From positions 1 through 58,037 of the forward strand of contig VYFG01000052.1 in NCBI GenBank assembly GCA_009842505.1: 58,037 nucleotides of DNA, read 5' to 3'. Made by a program: the position numbers and the translations under genes. Below, in pieces: positions 17,298-26,232 of the stretch (positions within the stretch are counted from its first letter, which is position 1; each line of letters begins with the position of its first letter). The notes under the pieces are model-generated. The model was not told the DNA's origin. It did not search any database and saw nothing but the letters and a program-made list of their open reading frames with translations. The DNA is from Gammaproteobacteria bacterium. GTDB taxonomy: Bacteria; Pseudomonadota; Gammaproteobacteria; Arenicellales; Poriferihabitantaceae.

Positions 17298-17666
17298 GAA
17301 AATAACCCGAATTCATCAGAACCGCCACAAGACTGACCGGCCCTGGCTTCTCCAAGGAGCTGACCGAGGCGGTGCCATCGAATTCGCCTGACGGTCTCGC
17401 AGGGTGCCAAGCCACCTGAATCAGGACCAGTCCGTCCACCGGCGGATCAACCGGTCACCGAACGTCTTCCAGGCAGGTGAAATTCCCGGTACGCTCAAGT
17501 ACACTGCGTGCCCATGGCTGTTTCCTGGCTGGCTTGCGGATTGTTTGAGGGCGTACCCGTTATGTCGCAGGGAGACGTCTGCTGCCACTTCGCCAGTACG
17601 CCCGCCTGCTTGGGGCGTCCCATCCCTGCGCGTCCGCCGGCCAGGGGCGTCTGAGAAGAAACACTG
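17298..17666. other. Intergenic region between zur and the PEP mutase-family gene
   Basis: About 370 bases without a convincing gene. The first 40 bases are AT-rich and belong to the zur promoter. The remainder is GC-rich with open frames that look like chance. No hairpin followed by a T-run was seen. Confidence 0.4.
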
Positions 17667-18527
17667 ATGCGCTGGGAATCGAGAAGGAAAGGGTTCAGGG
17701 CCATCCTGGAAGGCCAGTCCTGCGTCCACCCCGCATCGGTGTTCGACCCGGTTTCCGCGCGCATCGCCGAGAGCCTCGAATTCGAATGCGGCATGTTCGC
17801 AGGGTCGGTCGCTTCCCTGGCGGTGCTGGGTGACCCGGATCACATCCTGCTGACCCTGAGCGAATTCGCCGGCCAGGCCTACCGGATCTGCCGCGGTTCG
17901 AAGATCCCCCTGTTGGTGGATGCCGATCACGGCTACGGCAATGCCCTCAACGTCATGCGCACGGTGGAGGAACTGGAAACCGCCGGAGTATCCGGCCTGT
18001 CCATCGAGGATACCGAGCTGCCGCGGCCGTTCGGCAGCAGGGGCCGGGCCGCCCTTGTGTCCCTTGAGGAGGGTGCCGGCAAGATGCGGGCTGCGGTGGC
18101 CGGGCGGCAGGACGGCTCACTCGTCATCGCCGCACGCACCAGCGCGGTTGCGGTGAACGGGATGAAGGACGCCGTAAACCGGATGCACGCCTACCAGGAC
18201 ACCGGCGTGGACGCGCTGTTCCTGATCGGGGTGAAGCAGAAAGCCGAGCTCGAGGCACTGGCCCGGGCCGCCGGGCTGCCGCTCATGCTGGGCGGTGCCG
18301 GCGCCGAGATCATGGACCCCGGATACCTTGCGTCCTGTGGCGTGCGGGTCTGTCTCAGGGGGCACCAGCCGGTCCTGGCAGCGTACCTGGCCGTCCATGA
18401 AACCATGAAGGCACTGCGGGAGGGCACGCCCCCGGGGGCGCTTGCGGGGGTGCCGGACAAGTCCTGGATGGCCGGGTTCACCCGGGAAGAGGCATTCGCC
18501 CGCTGGATCAGGGACTACCTCGGGTAA
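17667..18527 (+). CDS. Isocitrate lyase/PEP mutase superfamily protein (oxaloacetate decarboxylase-like)
   Basis: A 286-residue TIM-barrel enzyme of the PEP mutase/isocitrate lyase superfamily. FDPVSARIAESLEFECGMFAGSV, LLVDADHGYGNALNVMRTVEEL (metal-binding Asp residues), LSIEDTELP and the VIAARTSA strand are visible. Residue by residue it resembles P. aeruginosa PA4872, a characterised oxaloacetate decarboxylase. It lacks the K-K-C-G-H motif of isocitrate lyase. The expected role is decarboxylation or C-C cleavage of a small 2-oxo acid in the cytoplasm. It stands alone between zur and an aldo/keto reductase gene. Confidence is high for family and moderate for activity. Confidence 0.8.
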   Translation: MRWESRRKGFRAILEGQSCVHPASVFDPVSARIAESLEFECGMFAGSVASLAVLGDPDHILLTLSEFAGQAYRICRGSKIPLLVDADHGYGNALNVMRTVEELETAGVSGLSIEDTELPRPFGSRGRAALVSLEEGAGKMRAAVAGRQDGSLVIAARTSAVAVNGMKDAVNRMHAYQDTGVDALFLIGVKQKAELEALARAAGLPLMLGGAGAEIMDPGYLASCGVRVCLRGHQPVLAAYLAVHETMKALREGTPPGALAGVPDKSWMAGFTREEAFARWIRDYLG

Positions 18528-18697
18528 TCCCTTTGCTCCCTGACGCACCGTTCCGGCAGCATGGCCTGCCGGCCGGGCCGCCGGGCGTTGCAGGGACGGC
18601 GGATGTCCGGCTGGGATACCCTGGCGCGGAGTCCTTCCCGCCGGGGTCCAGGACATTCATGCAATAATGGGCGGATTCCCCTCTGGACGATAATCGT

Positions 18698-19678
18698 ATG
18701 CGGTTCAAGGCACTGGGCAGGACCGGTGTGCAGGTTTCCGAACTCTGTTTCGGCACCATGTCCTTCGGCGGGGATGCGGATGCCGGCGAATCCGCGAAGC
18801 TCTACCGGGCCGCACGGGACGCGGGTATCAACTTTTTCGACTGTGCCGACATCTACAGCCGGGGGGAGGCGGAGCGCCTCCTCGGACGCTGCATGGCGGG
18901 TGAGCGGGATGAACTCGTCATCGCCTCCAAGGTCGGCATGGCCATGGGTGAGGGGCCCAACGACCGGGGCGCCAGCAGGCGGCACATCCAGCGCGCGGTG
19001 GAAGACAGCCTGAGGCGGCTTGGCACGGACCGCTTGGATCTCCTTTACATGCACCAGTGGCTGGATGCCGTGCCCCTGGAAGAGATTCTCCGCTGCCTGG
19101 AAAACCTGGTCCGCCAGGGCAAGGTGCTGATCCTGGGCGCAAGCAACTACGCGGCCTGGCAGTTGATGAAGGGACTCGGCATCTCGACGAGGAACGGATG
19201 GCCCCGATTCGATGTGATCCAGCCGATGTACAACCTTGTGAAGCGCCAGGCAGAGTCGGAGATTCTCCCCTTGGCGATGGCGGAACAGCTGGCGGTGGTC
19301 AGTTACGGACCCGTGGGCGGCGGTCTCCTGAGCGGAAGGTACGGCACCGGTCTCAGTCCCGCAGAGGGGCGGCTGGTGGAAAACGAGGGTTACGGCGCCC
19401 GTTACGGTGAGCCCTGGGTATACGAAGTTGCCTCCCGCTTCACCGAATTCGCCGGCACCATGGGGATCCATCCGGTATCCCTCGCCGTGGCATGGGTGAG
19501 GGCGCACCCCCAGGTGACCTGCCCCATCCTCGGTGCGAGGGACGTGGCCCAGCTTCGACCTTCCCTGGACTGCCTCAAGGTGGAGATGACACCGGAACTG
19601 CGGGCCCGGATCAGTTCGCTGTCGAGGGAGCCCGCTCTCGCCACCGACAGGCTGGAAGAGCGACGGGAGGCCGACTGA
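18698..19678 (+). CDS. Aldo/keto reductase
   Basis: A 326-residue NADPH-dependent (alpha/beta)8 oxidoreductase. The catalytic tetrad is visible: Asp and Tyr in FFDCADIYSRG, Lys in LVIASKVGM, and His in LLYMHQWLD. Cofactor-binding parts include LILGASNYAAWQL, VIQPMYNLVKR and the C-terminal CPILGARDVAQL. It looks like the YghZ/Kv-beta-like branch acting on small aldehydes or sugars. The immediate context (PEP mutase-like gene before, acidic small protein after) does not identify the substrate. Confidence 0.85.
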   Translation: MRFKALGRTGVQVSELCFGTMSFGGDADAGESAKLYRAARDAGINFFDCADIYSRGEAERLLGRCMAGERDELVIASKVGMAMGEGPNDRGASRRHIQRAVEDSLRRLGTDRLDLLYMHQWLDAVPLEEILRCLENLVRQGKVLILGASNYAAWQLMKGLGISTRNGWPRFDVIQPMYNLVKRQAESEILPLAMAEQLAVVSYGPVGGGLLSGRYGTGLSPAEGRLVENEGYGARYGEPWVYEVASRFTEFAGTMGIHPVSLAVAWVRAHPQVTCPILGARDVAQLRPSLDCLKVEMTPELRARISSLSREPALATDRLEERREAD

Positions 19679-19756
19679 ACAAATTCCGGGCCAATTTCGG
19701 GGCGGAATCATAAGAATTTCTGACTATAAAATCGCCGTCTGATGGGAAAATTTTTG

Positions 19757-19784
19757 TTGCGATTTCCCTCATTCTTCCGATAAT
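19757..19784 (+). promoter_or_regulatory. Candidate promoter of the small acidic protein gene
   Basis: TTGCGA (19757-19762) and GATAAT (19779-19784) are 16 bases apart in an AT-rich stretch 31 bases before the ATG. The AT content stands out from the GC-rich surroundings. Confidence 0.42.
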
Positions 19785-19815
19785 TAGCATCAGGTTATCG
19801 TTTTCCTGGTAATCG

Positions 19816-20130
19816 ATGATGAGCAAAGAGAAAGACAGTCCCTCTGTGGATGATGAGTTTGATTTGTTCGACGAAGATGAGGCACTGGAATCGGACGTTG
19901 ACCTGGACCTTCTGGAAGAAGGAACTCCCGTTGAGATGACGCAAGGCGTCGCCAATCCCGCCCCCAACGGCACGGCGGCCCGCCGGACCGGCAAGCTCGA
20001 GACCAGGCGCAGGCTCAACGCCTACCTGGAACGCAAGTGGTTTCGCGACCTCGGGTGGGACGACGACGACGAACTTTTCAACGACGAGTTTTTTACCGAT
20101 ACATCCGGCCATCTGCATCACTCGATCTGA
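19816..20130 (+). CDS. Small acidic PA3496-family-like protein
   Basis: A 104-residue protein without signal peptide. The first 45 residues are extremely acidic (DDEFDLFDEDEALESDVDLDLLEEG). A basic helix TGKLETRRRLNAYLERKWFRDLGW and another acidic tail then follow. The acidic N-terminus plus a T-R-R-R-L-x-x-Y-L-E-x-K helix is the pattern of the uncharacterised PA3496 family of gammaproteobacteria. Two adjacent ATG codons (19816 and 19819) could both serve. Own promoter, monocistronic. Function unknown. Confidence 0.6.
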   Translation: MMSKEKDSPSVDDEFDLFDEDEALESDVDLDLLEEGTPVEMTQGVANPAPNGTAARRTGKLETRRRLNAYLERKWFRDLGWDDDDELFNDEFFTDTSGHLHHSI

Positions 20131-20300
20131 ACCGGATTTCACCTGCCAGGCGGGTACTCCACCCGCAAAGGGAAGCTGTCTTTTCTCTGGCGACCTGATC
20201 GGAACATTCCATACCGCAAACAGGAAAGGGAGGGATTCGCGGATTGTTATACTGACTGGGTCGGGCATCGTGCCCACCGCCTGCGCCGCTGCGCCGTCCC

Positions 20301-21836
20301 ATGCCACGAAAAGCCGATACCGCGAGAAAAGCCAGGGGTGGCCGCGGTGCACGCCGTGAGCGTGCCGCCCCGTCCGCACCCGCCTACATCTCGCGCCGGA
20401 TACCGTTCTACGCATTTCTCGAGGAGGAGGGTCTCGTCATGCTGGAACGGCAGGCGGACTGGCTGATCGAGGAAGTCGGCATCGAGTTCCGCGCCGACCC
20501 GGAGGCGCTCAGACTGTGGCGGCAGGTCGGCGCCGACGTCACCGGCACCAGGGTCCGGATGCCGGCGGGGATGGCCCGGTCACTCTGCAGCACGGCGCCG
20601 CCCGTATTCACCCAACACGCGCGCAATCCGGCGCACAATGTGGAGATCGGCGGTTCCAGTCAGGTCTTCGCCCCCGTCTATGGTCCCCCCTTCGTGCGGG
20701 ATCTAGAGGGCGGACGCCGCTACGGCACCATCCGGGATCATGCGAACCTGGTCCAGCTGGCCTGGTCCATGCCGACGCTGCACCATACCGGGCTGGTGAT
20801 CTGCGAACCCTGCGATGTGCCTGTGTCCAAGCGACATCTGGACATGGTGTACAACCAGTTGGTGTACAGCGACAAGCCGTTCCTCGGCGCGATCACCGCA
20901 ATGTCGCGCGCTCAGGACTCGGTGGACATGGCGCGGGTGGTCTTCGGCGACGGGTTCATGCAGGAGCACTGCGTGATCATGGGAAACGTGAACACCAACT
21001 CCCCGCTGATGGTCGACAAGGTGGTGACCGAGGCCGCCCGGGTCTATTGCGGGGCAGGTCAGGGGCTTGTCGGGGTGCCGTTCATCCTCAGCGGCGCCAT
21101 GGGACCGGTGACCACCTCAGCCTCGATTGCGCAGGCCCTGGCGGAGGCAATGATGGTGTGCGCCTTCACCCAGATCGTCCGTCCGGGGGCGCCGTTCGTG
21201 CTCGGGAATTTCCTTTCCTCCATGAGCCTGCGAAGCGGTGCGCCCACCTTCGGCATGCCGGAGCCGGTGATGTCCAACCTGGTCATCGGCCAGCTGGCAC
21301 GGCGGCTGAATCTACCCCTTCGCTGCGGCGGATCGCTGACGGCATCCAAACTGCCCGACGCCCAGGCAGCCGCGGAAAGCGCGGACTCCATGCTGTCCAC
21401 GGTACTCGGCGGGGCCAATTTCGTACTGCACGCTGCGGGCTGGCTGGAAAGCGGCCTGGTGACGGGATATGAAAAGCTGGTGATGGACGCCGATCGGCTG
21501 GGTGCCTACCAGGTCCTTCTCAACGGTCTGCCGATGGATGAGAACGCCCTGGCCCGGGATGCCTACGGCGAGGTGGAGCCGGCGGGCCATTTCCTCGGTT
21601 GCGAACACACGATGCGAAACTACGAGACCGCGTTCTTTGAATCCGAGATCTCGGACACCGAGAGCTTCGAGCAGTGGGAGGACGCGGGATCGATGGATGC
21701 CGTGCGGCGGGCCCATGACCGCTGGAAAGAGATCCTCTCGTCCTATCAGCCGCCGGCCATGGACGTGGCGAAGAAGGACGCCTTGGATGATTTCCTGGCA
21801 CGAAGGAAGCGCGAACTGCCGGATGCCTGGTACTGA
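20301..21836 (+). CDS. Second MttB-superfamily methyltransferase
   Basis: A 511-residue MttB/MtgB-like protein, diverged from the one ending at 8093. After a basic N-terminal extension comes LERQADWLIEEVGIEFRADP, then the family blocks VFAPVYGPPFVRDLEGG and SLTASKLPDAQAAAESA, the latter occupying the signature position where true MttB carries pyrrolysine nearby. No in-frame amber exists. There is no corrinoid protein gene beside it. This type of orphan member, common in methylated-amine-using marine bacteria, may demethylate a quaternary amine or related osmolyte. It sits alone and is not operonic with its neighbours. Confidence 0.78.
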   Translation: MPRKADTARKARGGRGARRERAAPSAPAYISRRIPFYAFLEEEGLVMLERQADWLIEEVGIEFRADPEALRLWRQVGADVTGTRVRMPAGMARSLCSTAPPVFTQHARNPAHNVEIGGSSQVFAPVYGPPFVRDLEGGRRYGTIRDHANLVQLAWSMPTLHHTGLVICEPCDVPVSKRHLDMVYNQLVYSDKPFLGAITAMSRAQDSVDMARVVFGDGFMQEHCVIMGNVNTNSPLMVDKVVTEAARVYCGAGQGLVGVPFILSGAMGPVTTSASIAQALAEAMMVCAFTQIVRPGAPFVLGNFLSSMSLRSGAPTFGMPEPVMSNLVIGQLARRLNLPLRCGGSLTASKLPDAQAAAESADSMLSTVLGGANFVLHAAGWLESGLVTGYEKLVMDADRLGAYQVLLNGLPMDENALARDAYGEVEPAGHFLGCEHTMRNYETAFFESEISDTESFEQWEDAGSMDAVRRAHDRWKEILSSYQPPAMDVAKKDALDDFLARRKRELPDAWY

Positions 21837-22393
21837 TCCGGGCGCTGGCCCTAGTGTGATATCCCCTGTTTCACGCATGCAATCCATGCATTCGGTTCGT
21901 CTTATGAGCAGCCCTGATGGACAGGTGGGGTGTGGTGGGAGGCATTGCCGAATTAGCCATTTCCAGACCTGTCCAATAGGTGAATCATGTCCCGAGTCAT
22001 TTTTCGTTTGGAGTAGCTGATCTGCCAGGACCGGAGTCCAGCCCCGGGTCTCGCCGTATCCGCGCAGACCCGGCATCAACTTTCAGATCAGGTTTCGGCT
22101 CCTACCGCTAAACTAATTTTCACAAATACTCAAGTAATCTAATTATTTATCATAGACAATACTCGTTTTTCATGGCATGCAACGCAATGATTGTGAACAA
22201 TCGTAATTTGTAAATTTGGATAGATATAATAAAAATTCGGTTGCCGTTTGCGACGGGAATCCTGTACCGGTGTGAAGCGGTCCCGTAGAGTCATGAGTCT
22301 TCAGTAAAAGTAGTCAGGTTCAACAGATAATCACCGAAACTGCGAATACGTGTTATTCCGGATTCCGCATTCGGTTCAGCCAGCGCCTTCCAG
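21837..22393. other. AT-rich intergenic region of about 560 bases
   Basis: No convincing gene. The stretch 22100-22250 is strikingly AT-rich for this window and contains a perfect TATAAT (22225-22230), with only a poor -35 candidate (TCGTAA at 22201-22206). It may hold the promoter of the DUF3604-like gene, or be a scar of acquired DNA. Confidence 0.45.
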
Positions 22394-24643
22394 ATGCCCC
22401 ATTCCACCTACCTGCCCCACAAGATGGGCAGCGCCACGGTTTTTCCCACAGGGAGCTTTGAAGCCGGTTCCTACCAGGAATTCACCCTGGTCTACACTGC
22501 AGGATACTTCGGGATCGACGACACCGGATCCATCAAGGTGGCCCACCGCTTCGCGTCGGACATGGCGCGCCCGCAATTCGACGACCCGACGGCGCCGAAC
22601 TACACCTCGGTGGAGGCCAGCAACGGCGCGGTCCTCAACGTGGAATACTTCCCCAAGCGCAACATCCGGCCGTGGGACAAGGTGCTGTACATCCAGGTGG
22701 TGCGCGGGTTTCTCCGGGAGGGGGACCGGATCATTGTCCGGTTCGGTGACCGCCGCGGAGGTTCTCCGGGCATCCGGCTTCAGACCTTCTGCGAATACAC
22801 GTTCGAGTTCCGTGTGCTGGTGGACGCCATTGCCACCTACAACTACGTGGAACTGCCCGAGCAGCCCTGGGTCGCCGTCACACCGGGGCCGCCGGTCCTG
22901 TTCAAGGCGATCATGCCGACCGGCGTCGTGGCGGGGGAACCCTTCCGCCTGGCGGTGAAGGGCGAGGACCGCTGGGGGAATCCATCCGACCGGTGCGACG
23001 TGACGTTCAGGCTCGCGTCTACCCTGCCGGTGGAAGGCCTGCCGGAGTCGGTCACCCTGGCTCCCGGCGGGTTCGCCGGCGTGATCGAGGGACTCCGGGT
23101 GAAGGAACCCGGAGACCTCGTGATCTCGCTCCTTGACGAGGATGGCGCCGCGGTCTGCCAGTCCAACCCGAACCGGGTCGCCGCTGCGGCGGGGCTGTGG
23201 CCGTTCTGGGGCGACCTGCACGGGCAGTCCGAGGAAACCATTGGCACCAATTCCGCCCGGGATTTCTACGAATTCGCCCGTGACCGGGCCTTTCTCGACG
23301 TCTGCATTCACCAGGGCAACGACTTCCAGATCACCACGCCGTTCTGGGAACACCTGAACGAACTGTCCCGGGAATTCAATCGCGACCACCGGTTCGTGGT
23401 GTTCCCGGGCTGGGAATGGTCGGGCAATACCGGCCTCGGCGGCGACCGCAACGTGCTCATGATGGAGGAGGGGCGGCAGATCCACCGTTCATCCCACGCG
23501 CTGGTGGATGACCTTTCCGACGTCGACTCCGACGCCAACTCGGCCGGTGCCCTCTTCGAGGCGCTGAAGGACGAGGACTGCGTGGTGTTCGCGCATATCG
23601 GCGGGCGCTACGCCGACATCAGGGTGGCGCACGACCAGCGGCTGGAACGCGCGGTGGAGGTGCATTCCGCCTGGGGTACTTTCGAATGGCTGATCCACGA
23701 CGCCTTCGAGCAGGGCTACCGTGTCGGCATCATGGCCAATTCCGACGGGCACAAGGGCCGCCCCGGCGCTTCCCACCCCGGGGCCACCAAATTCGGGGCC
23801 TACGGTGGCCTGACCTGCATGCTGGCACGGGAACTGACCCGGGAGGGGATCATGGACGCGCTTCGGAAACGCCACCACTACGGCACCACCGGCAGCCGCA
23901 TGGTGCTGGATACCCGGGTGGTTCTCGACACCCCCGGCAGGCGCTACCACGAGGACCCGCTGCTCGGCAGCACGGATCACGACGAAACCGCCGAGGCGAT
24001 GATGGGGGATATCGTGGGGACCGACGGGACCTCGGCGGCGTTCCATGTCGACGTCCTCGCGTCCAGCCCCATCGAGCGGATCGACATCCGCAACGGCCTT
24101 GACACCCTGGAGACCTGGCGGCCGTTCGGCGCCGGGGAGCTGGGCCGGCGCATCCGGGTGATCTGGGAAGGCTCGGAATACCGCGGGCGGGGCAGGGAAA
24201 CCGTCTGGGACGGCCACGCCGAGTTGCGTGGAAACCGGTTCTCGTCCGTCCGGTCCATCAACCGTTACAACCTGGACAAGCGCCTTGACCGGGTCAGCGA
24301 CCGTCGCCTGGAATGGACTGCGCTGACCACGGGGGGATTCGGCGGCTTCGAGGCGGTGCTCGACAGCGCCGGCGCGGGCACCCTGGTCATCGATACGGCG
24401 CTGGTCAAAGCGGAAATACCCGTCGGCGATATCGGCCTCGAGGAACTGGTGTTTGAAAACGGCGGGATCGAGCGCCGCATCCGGGTGTTCAGGCTTCCGG
24501 ACGAGAACCCGGCGTACCGGGCGACCCTGGCCCGCGACATCACGCTGCAGGACAACCGGGACAATCCGCTCTATGTCCGGGTAGTCATGGAGGACGGCCA
24601 TGTCGCCTGGTCGAGCCCGGTGTACCTGATCGCGCCGACCTGA
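22394..24643 (+). CDS. DUF3604-like (PHP-type) putative metallohydrolase
   Basis: A 749-residue protein without signal peptide. The N-terminal about 260 residues look beta-rich (an Ig-like part with AGEPFRLAVKGEDRWGNPSD). A central domain then carries metal-site-like motifs in the order FWGDLHGQSEETIG, VFPGWEWSG, CVVFAHIGGRYAD and IMANSDGHKGRPG, as in the DUF3604 family, which has a PHP-like barrel. A C-terminal beta-rich part follows. Family members are mostly uncharacterised; some occur beside sulfatase or environmental pollutant-degradation genes. The catalytic His/Asp set appears intact, so an active phosphoesterase-like or other hydrolase is plausible. Substrate unknown. Confidence 0.7.
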   Translation: MPHSTYLPHKMGSATVFPTGSFEAGSYQEFTLVYTAGYFGIDDTGSIKVAHRFASDMARPQFDDPTAPNYTSVEASNGAVLNVEYFPKRNIRPWDKVLYIQVVRGFLREGDRIIVRFGDRRGGSPGIRLQTFCEYTFEFRVLVDAIATYNYVELPEQPWVAVTPGPPVLFKAIMPTGVVAGEPFRLAVKGEDRWGNPSDRCDVTFRLASTLPVEGLPESVTLAPGGFAGVIEGLRVKEPGDLVISLLDEDGAAVCQSNPNRVAAAAGLWPFWGDLHGQSEETIGTNSARDFYEFARDRAFLDVCIHQGNDFQITTPFWEHLNELSREFNRDHRFVVFPGWEWSGNTGLGGDRNVLMMEEGRQIHRSSHALVDDLSDVDSDANSAGALFEALKDEDCVVFAHIGGRYADIRVAHDQRLERAVEVHSAWGTFEWLIHDAFEQGYRVGIMANSDGHKGRPGASHPGATKFGAYGGLTCMLARELTREGIMDALRKRHHYGTTGSRMVLDTRVVLDTPGRRYHEDPLLGSTDHDETAEAMMGDIVGTDGTSAAFHVDVLASSPIERIDIRNGLDTLETWRPFGAGELGRRIRVIWEGSEYRGRGRETVWDGHAELRGNRFSSVRSINRYNLDKRLDRVSDRRLEWTALTTGGFGGFEAVLDSAGAGTLVIDTALVKAEIPVGDIGLEELVFENGGIERRIRVFRLPDENPAYRATLARDITLQDNRDNPLYVRVVMEDGHVAWSSPVYLIAPT

Positions 24644-24682
24644 GCGTCCAAGGGTCGTCCCGATGGGGTGGGGCGGGGGTTC

Positions 24683-26209
24683 CTATTCTGCGGAGAAGGC
24701 GTCCGCGTACTGTTCCCGGAGCAGGTTCTTCTGCACCTTGCCCATGCTGTTGCGGGGCAGCGCGTCCACGTGGAAAACCCGCCTGGGTTGCTTGAACCGG
24801 GCCAGCTGGCCCGACACCAGTTCACGCACCCGCTCTTCGTCCGGGGGGGCATCTCCCGTCAGCACGGCCACCACCCCTTCGCCGAAATCCGGGTGGGGTA
24901 CGCCGATGATGGCGGATTCCCCGACGCCGGGCAGAGCGTCCAGCACCAGCTCGATCTCCTTGGGATAGACATTGTAGCCGCCGCTGATGATGAGATCCTT
25001 GCTGCGCCCGACAATGGTGAGGTAGCCGTCCTCGCCCAGCATGCCGAGGTCGCCGGTGATGAAGAAGCCGTCCGCGGTGAATTCCTCCCGGGTTTTTTCC
25101 GGCATGCGCCAGTACCCCGGAAAGACATTGGGCCCCCGGACCTCCACCCGGCCGATTTCGCCGGCGGGCGCGGTCTCCCCGCCCTGCTCATCGACCACGC
25201 GTACGTTGACGCCCGGCAGCGCGGGGCCTACCGTGCCGGCGCGCCGCTCGCCTTCGTAGGGATTGGAGGTGTTCATGCCGGTTTCGGTCATGCCGTAGCG
25301 CTCCAGGATCCGGTGGCCGGTGCGTTCCCAGAAGGCGTCATGGGTCTCGGCGAGCAGCGGCGCGCTGCCGGACACGAACAGGCGGACATGCCGGACCAAC
25401 CCGTGGTCGAGCCTGGGATCCTGCAAAAGGCGGGTGTAGAAGGTGGGCACACCCATCATGCTTGTGGCCCGGGAAAGGCAGTGGATGATCTCGTCGATCC
25501 GGAATCCGGGCAGAAAGATCATGCGCCCTCCCGCCACCATGAGCACGTTGGTCGCGACAAACAGGCCATGGGTGTGGAAGACGGGCAGGGCATGGAGCAG
25601 TACGTCATCAACGGTGAATCGCCAGCAGTCCGTCAGCGCCTCGGCGTTGGACCAGAGGTTGTCATGGGTCAGCATGGCGCCCTTGGCGCGCCCGGTGGTG
25701 CCGGACGTGTACAGGATCGCGGCGAGATCGCCGGGTGAACGCGGCACGGCGTCGAACTCCGTGTCCCGGGTGTCCGCGCCGTCGGCGAGGCTGCCCCGGC
25801 CGGCCGCATCCAGGGTGAGCAGGCTGCCGCCCCCCGGGTCCGCGTCACGGGATGCCATCAGCGGCTCCAGTTCCCCGGCGTCGCCCGGGTCGCAGACGAG
25901 AATCCTCGGTTCCGCGTCCCGGACGAAATAGCCCACCTCCCTGGCCGTGTAGGCGGTGTTGAGCGGCAGGAACACGCCCCCGGCCTTGATGGTGCCGAGG
26001 TACAGCGCCAGGGTCTGCCAGGACTTCGGCACCTGGGCGGCCACCCGGTCGCCGGGCCCAAGGCCCCGGTCCGTGAGCAGGCGGGCGACCTGGTTCACCC
26101 TGGCGCCGAACTCGCCGTAACTCAGGGCGCCGCCGTCCGGCAGGTCAAGTAAGGGCCGCGCGGAGCCGGCACGGGGCGCAAGCAGGCGATCGATCAGGTG
26201 GTTGCTCAT
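24683..26209 (-). CDS. matB: Malonyl-CoA synthetase
   Basis: A 508-residue acyl-adenylate-forming enzyme that makes malonyl-CoA from malonate, CoA and ATP. ANL motifs are complete: YTSGTTGRAKGAML, YGMTETGMNTSNPYEGERR (the Arg in this region binds the malonate carboxylate in MatB), GYWRMPEKTREEF, TGDLGMLGEDGYL, GRSKDLIISGGYNVYPKEIE, and PRNSMGKVQKNLLR with the catalytic Lys. Length fits MatB. It is last in a phyH-mcd-matB operon and starts 23 bases after the decarboxylase stop. Together with that gene it converts malonate to acetyl-CoA. Confidence 0.9.
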   Translation of the reverse strand: MSNHLIDRLLAPRAGSARPLLDLPDGGALSYGEFGARVNQVARLLTDRGLGPGDRVAAQVPKSWQTLALYLGTIKAGGVFLPLNTAYTAREVGYFVRDAEPRILVCDPGDAGELEPLMASRDADPGGGSLLTLDAAGRGSLADGADTRDTEFDAVPRSPGDLAAILYTSGTTGRAKGAMLTHDNLWSNAEALTDCWRFTVDDVLLHALPVFHTHGLFVATNVLMVAGGRMIFLPGFRIDEIIHCLSRATSMMGVPTFYTRLLQDPRLDHGLVRHVRLFVSGSAPLLAETHDAFWERTGHRILERYGMTETGMNTSNPYEGERRAGTVGPALPGVNVRVVDEQGGETAPAGEIGRVEVRGPNVFPGYWRMPEKTREEFTADGFFITGDLGMLGEDGYLTIVGRSKDLIISGGYNVYPKEIELVLDALPGVGESAIIGVPHPDFGEGVVAVLTGDAPPDEERVRELVSGQLARFKQPRRVFHVDALPRNSMGKVQKNLLREQYADAFSAE

Positions 26210-26232
26210 TGCCGGGGCGTGGTTTGCCGGAA

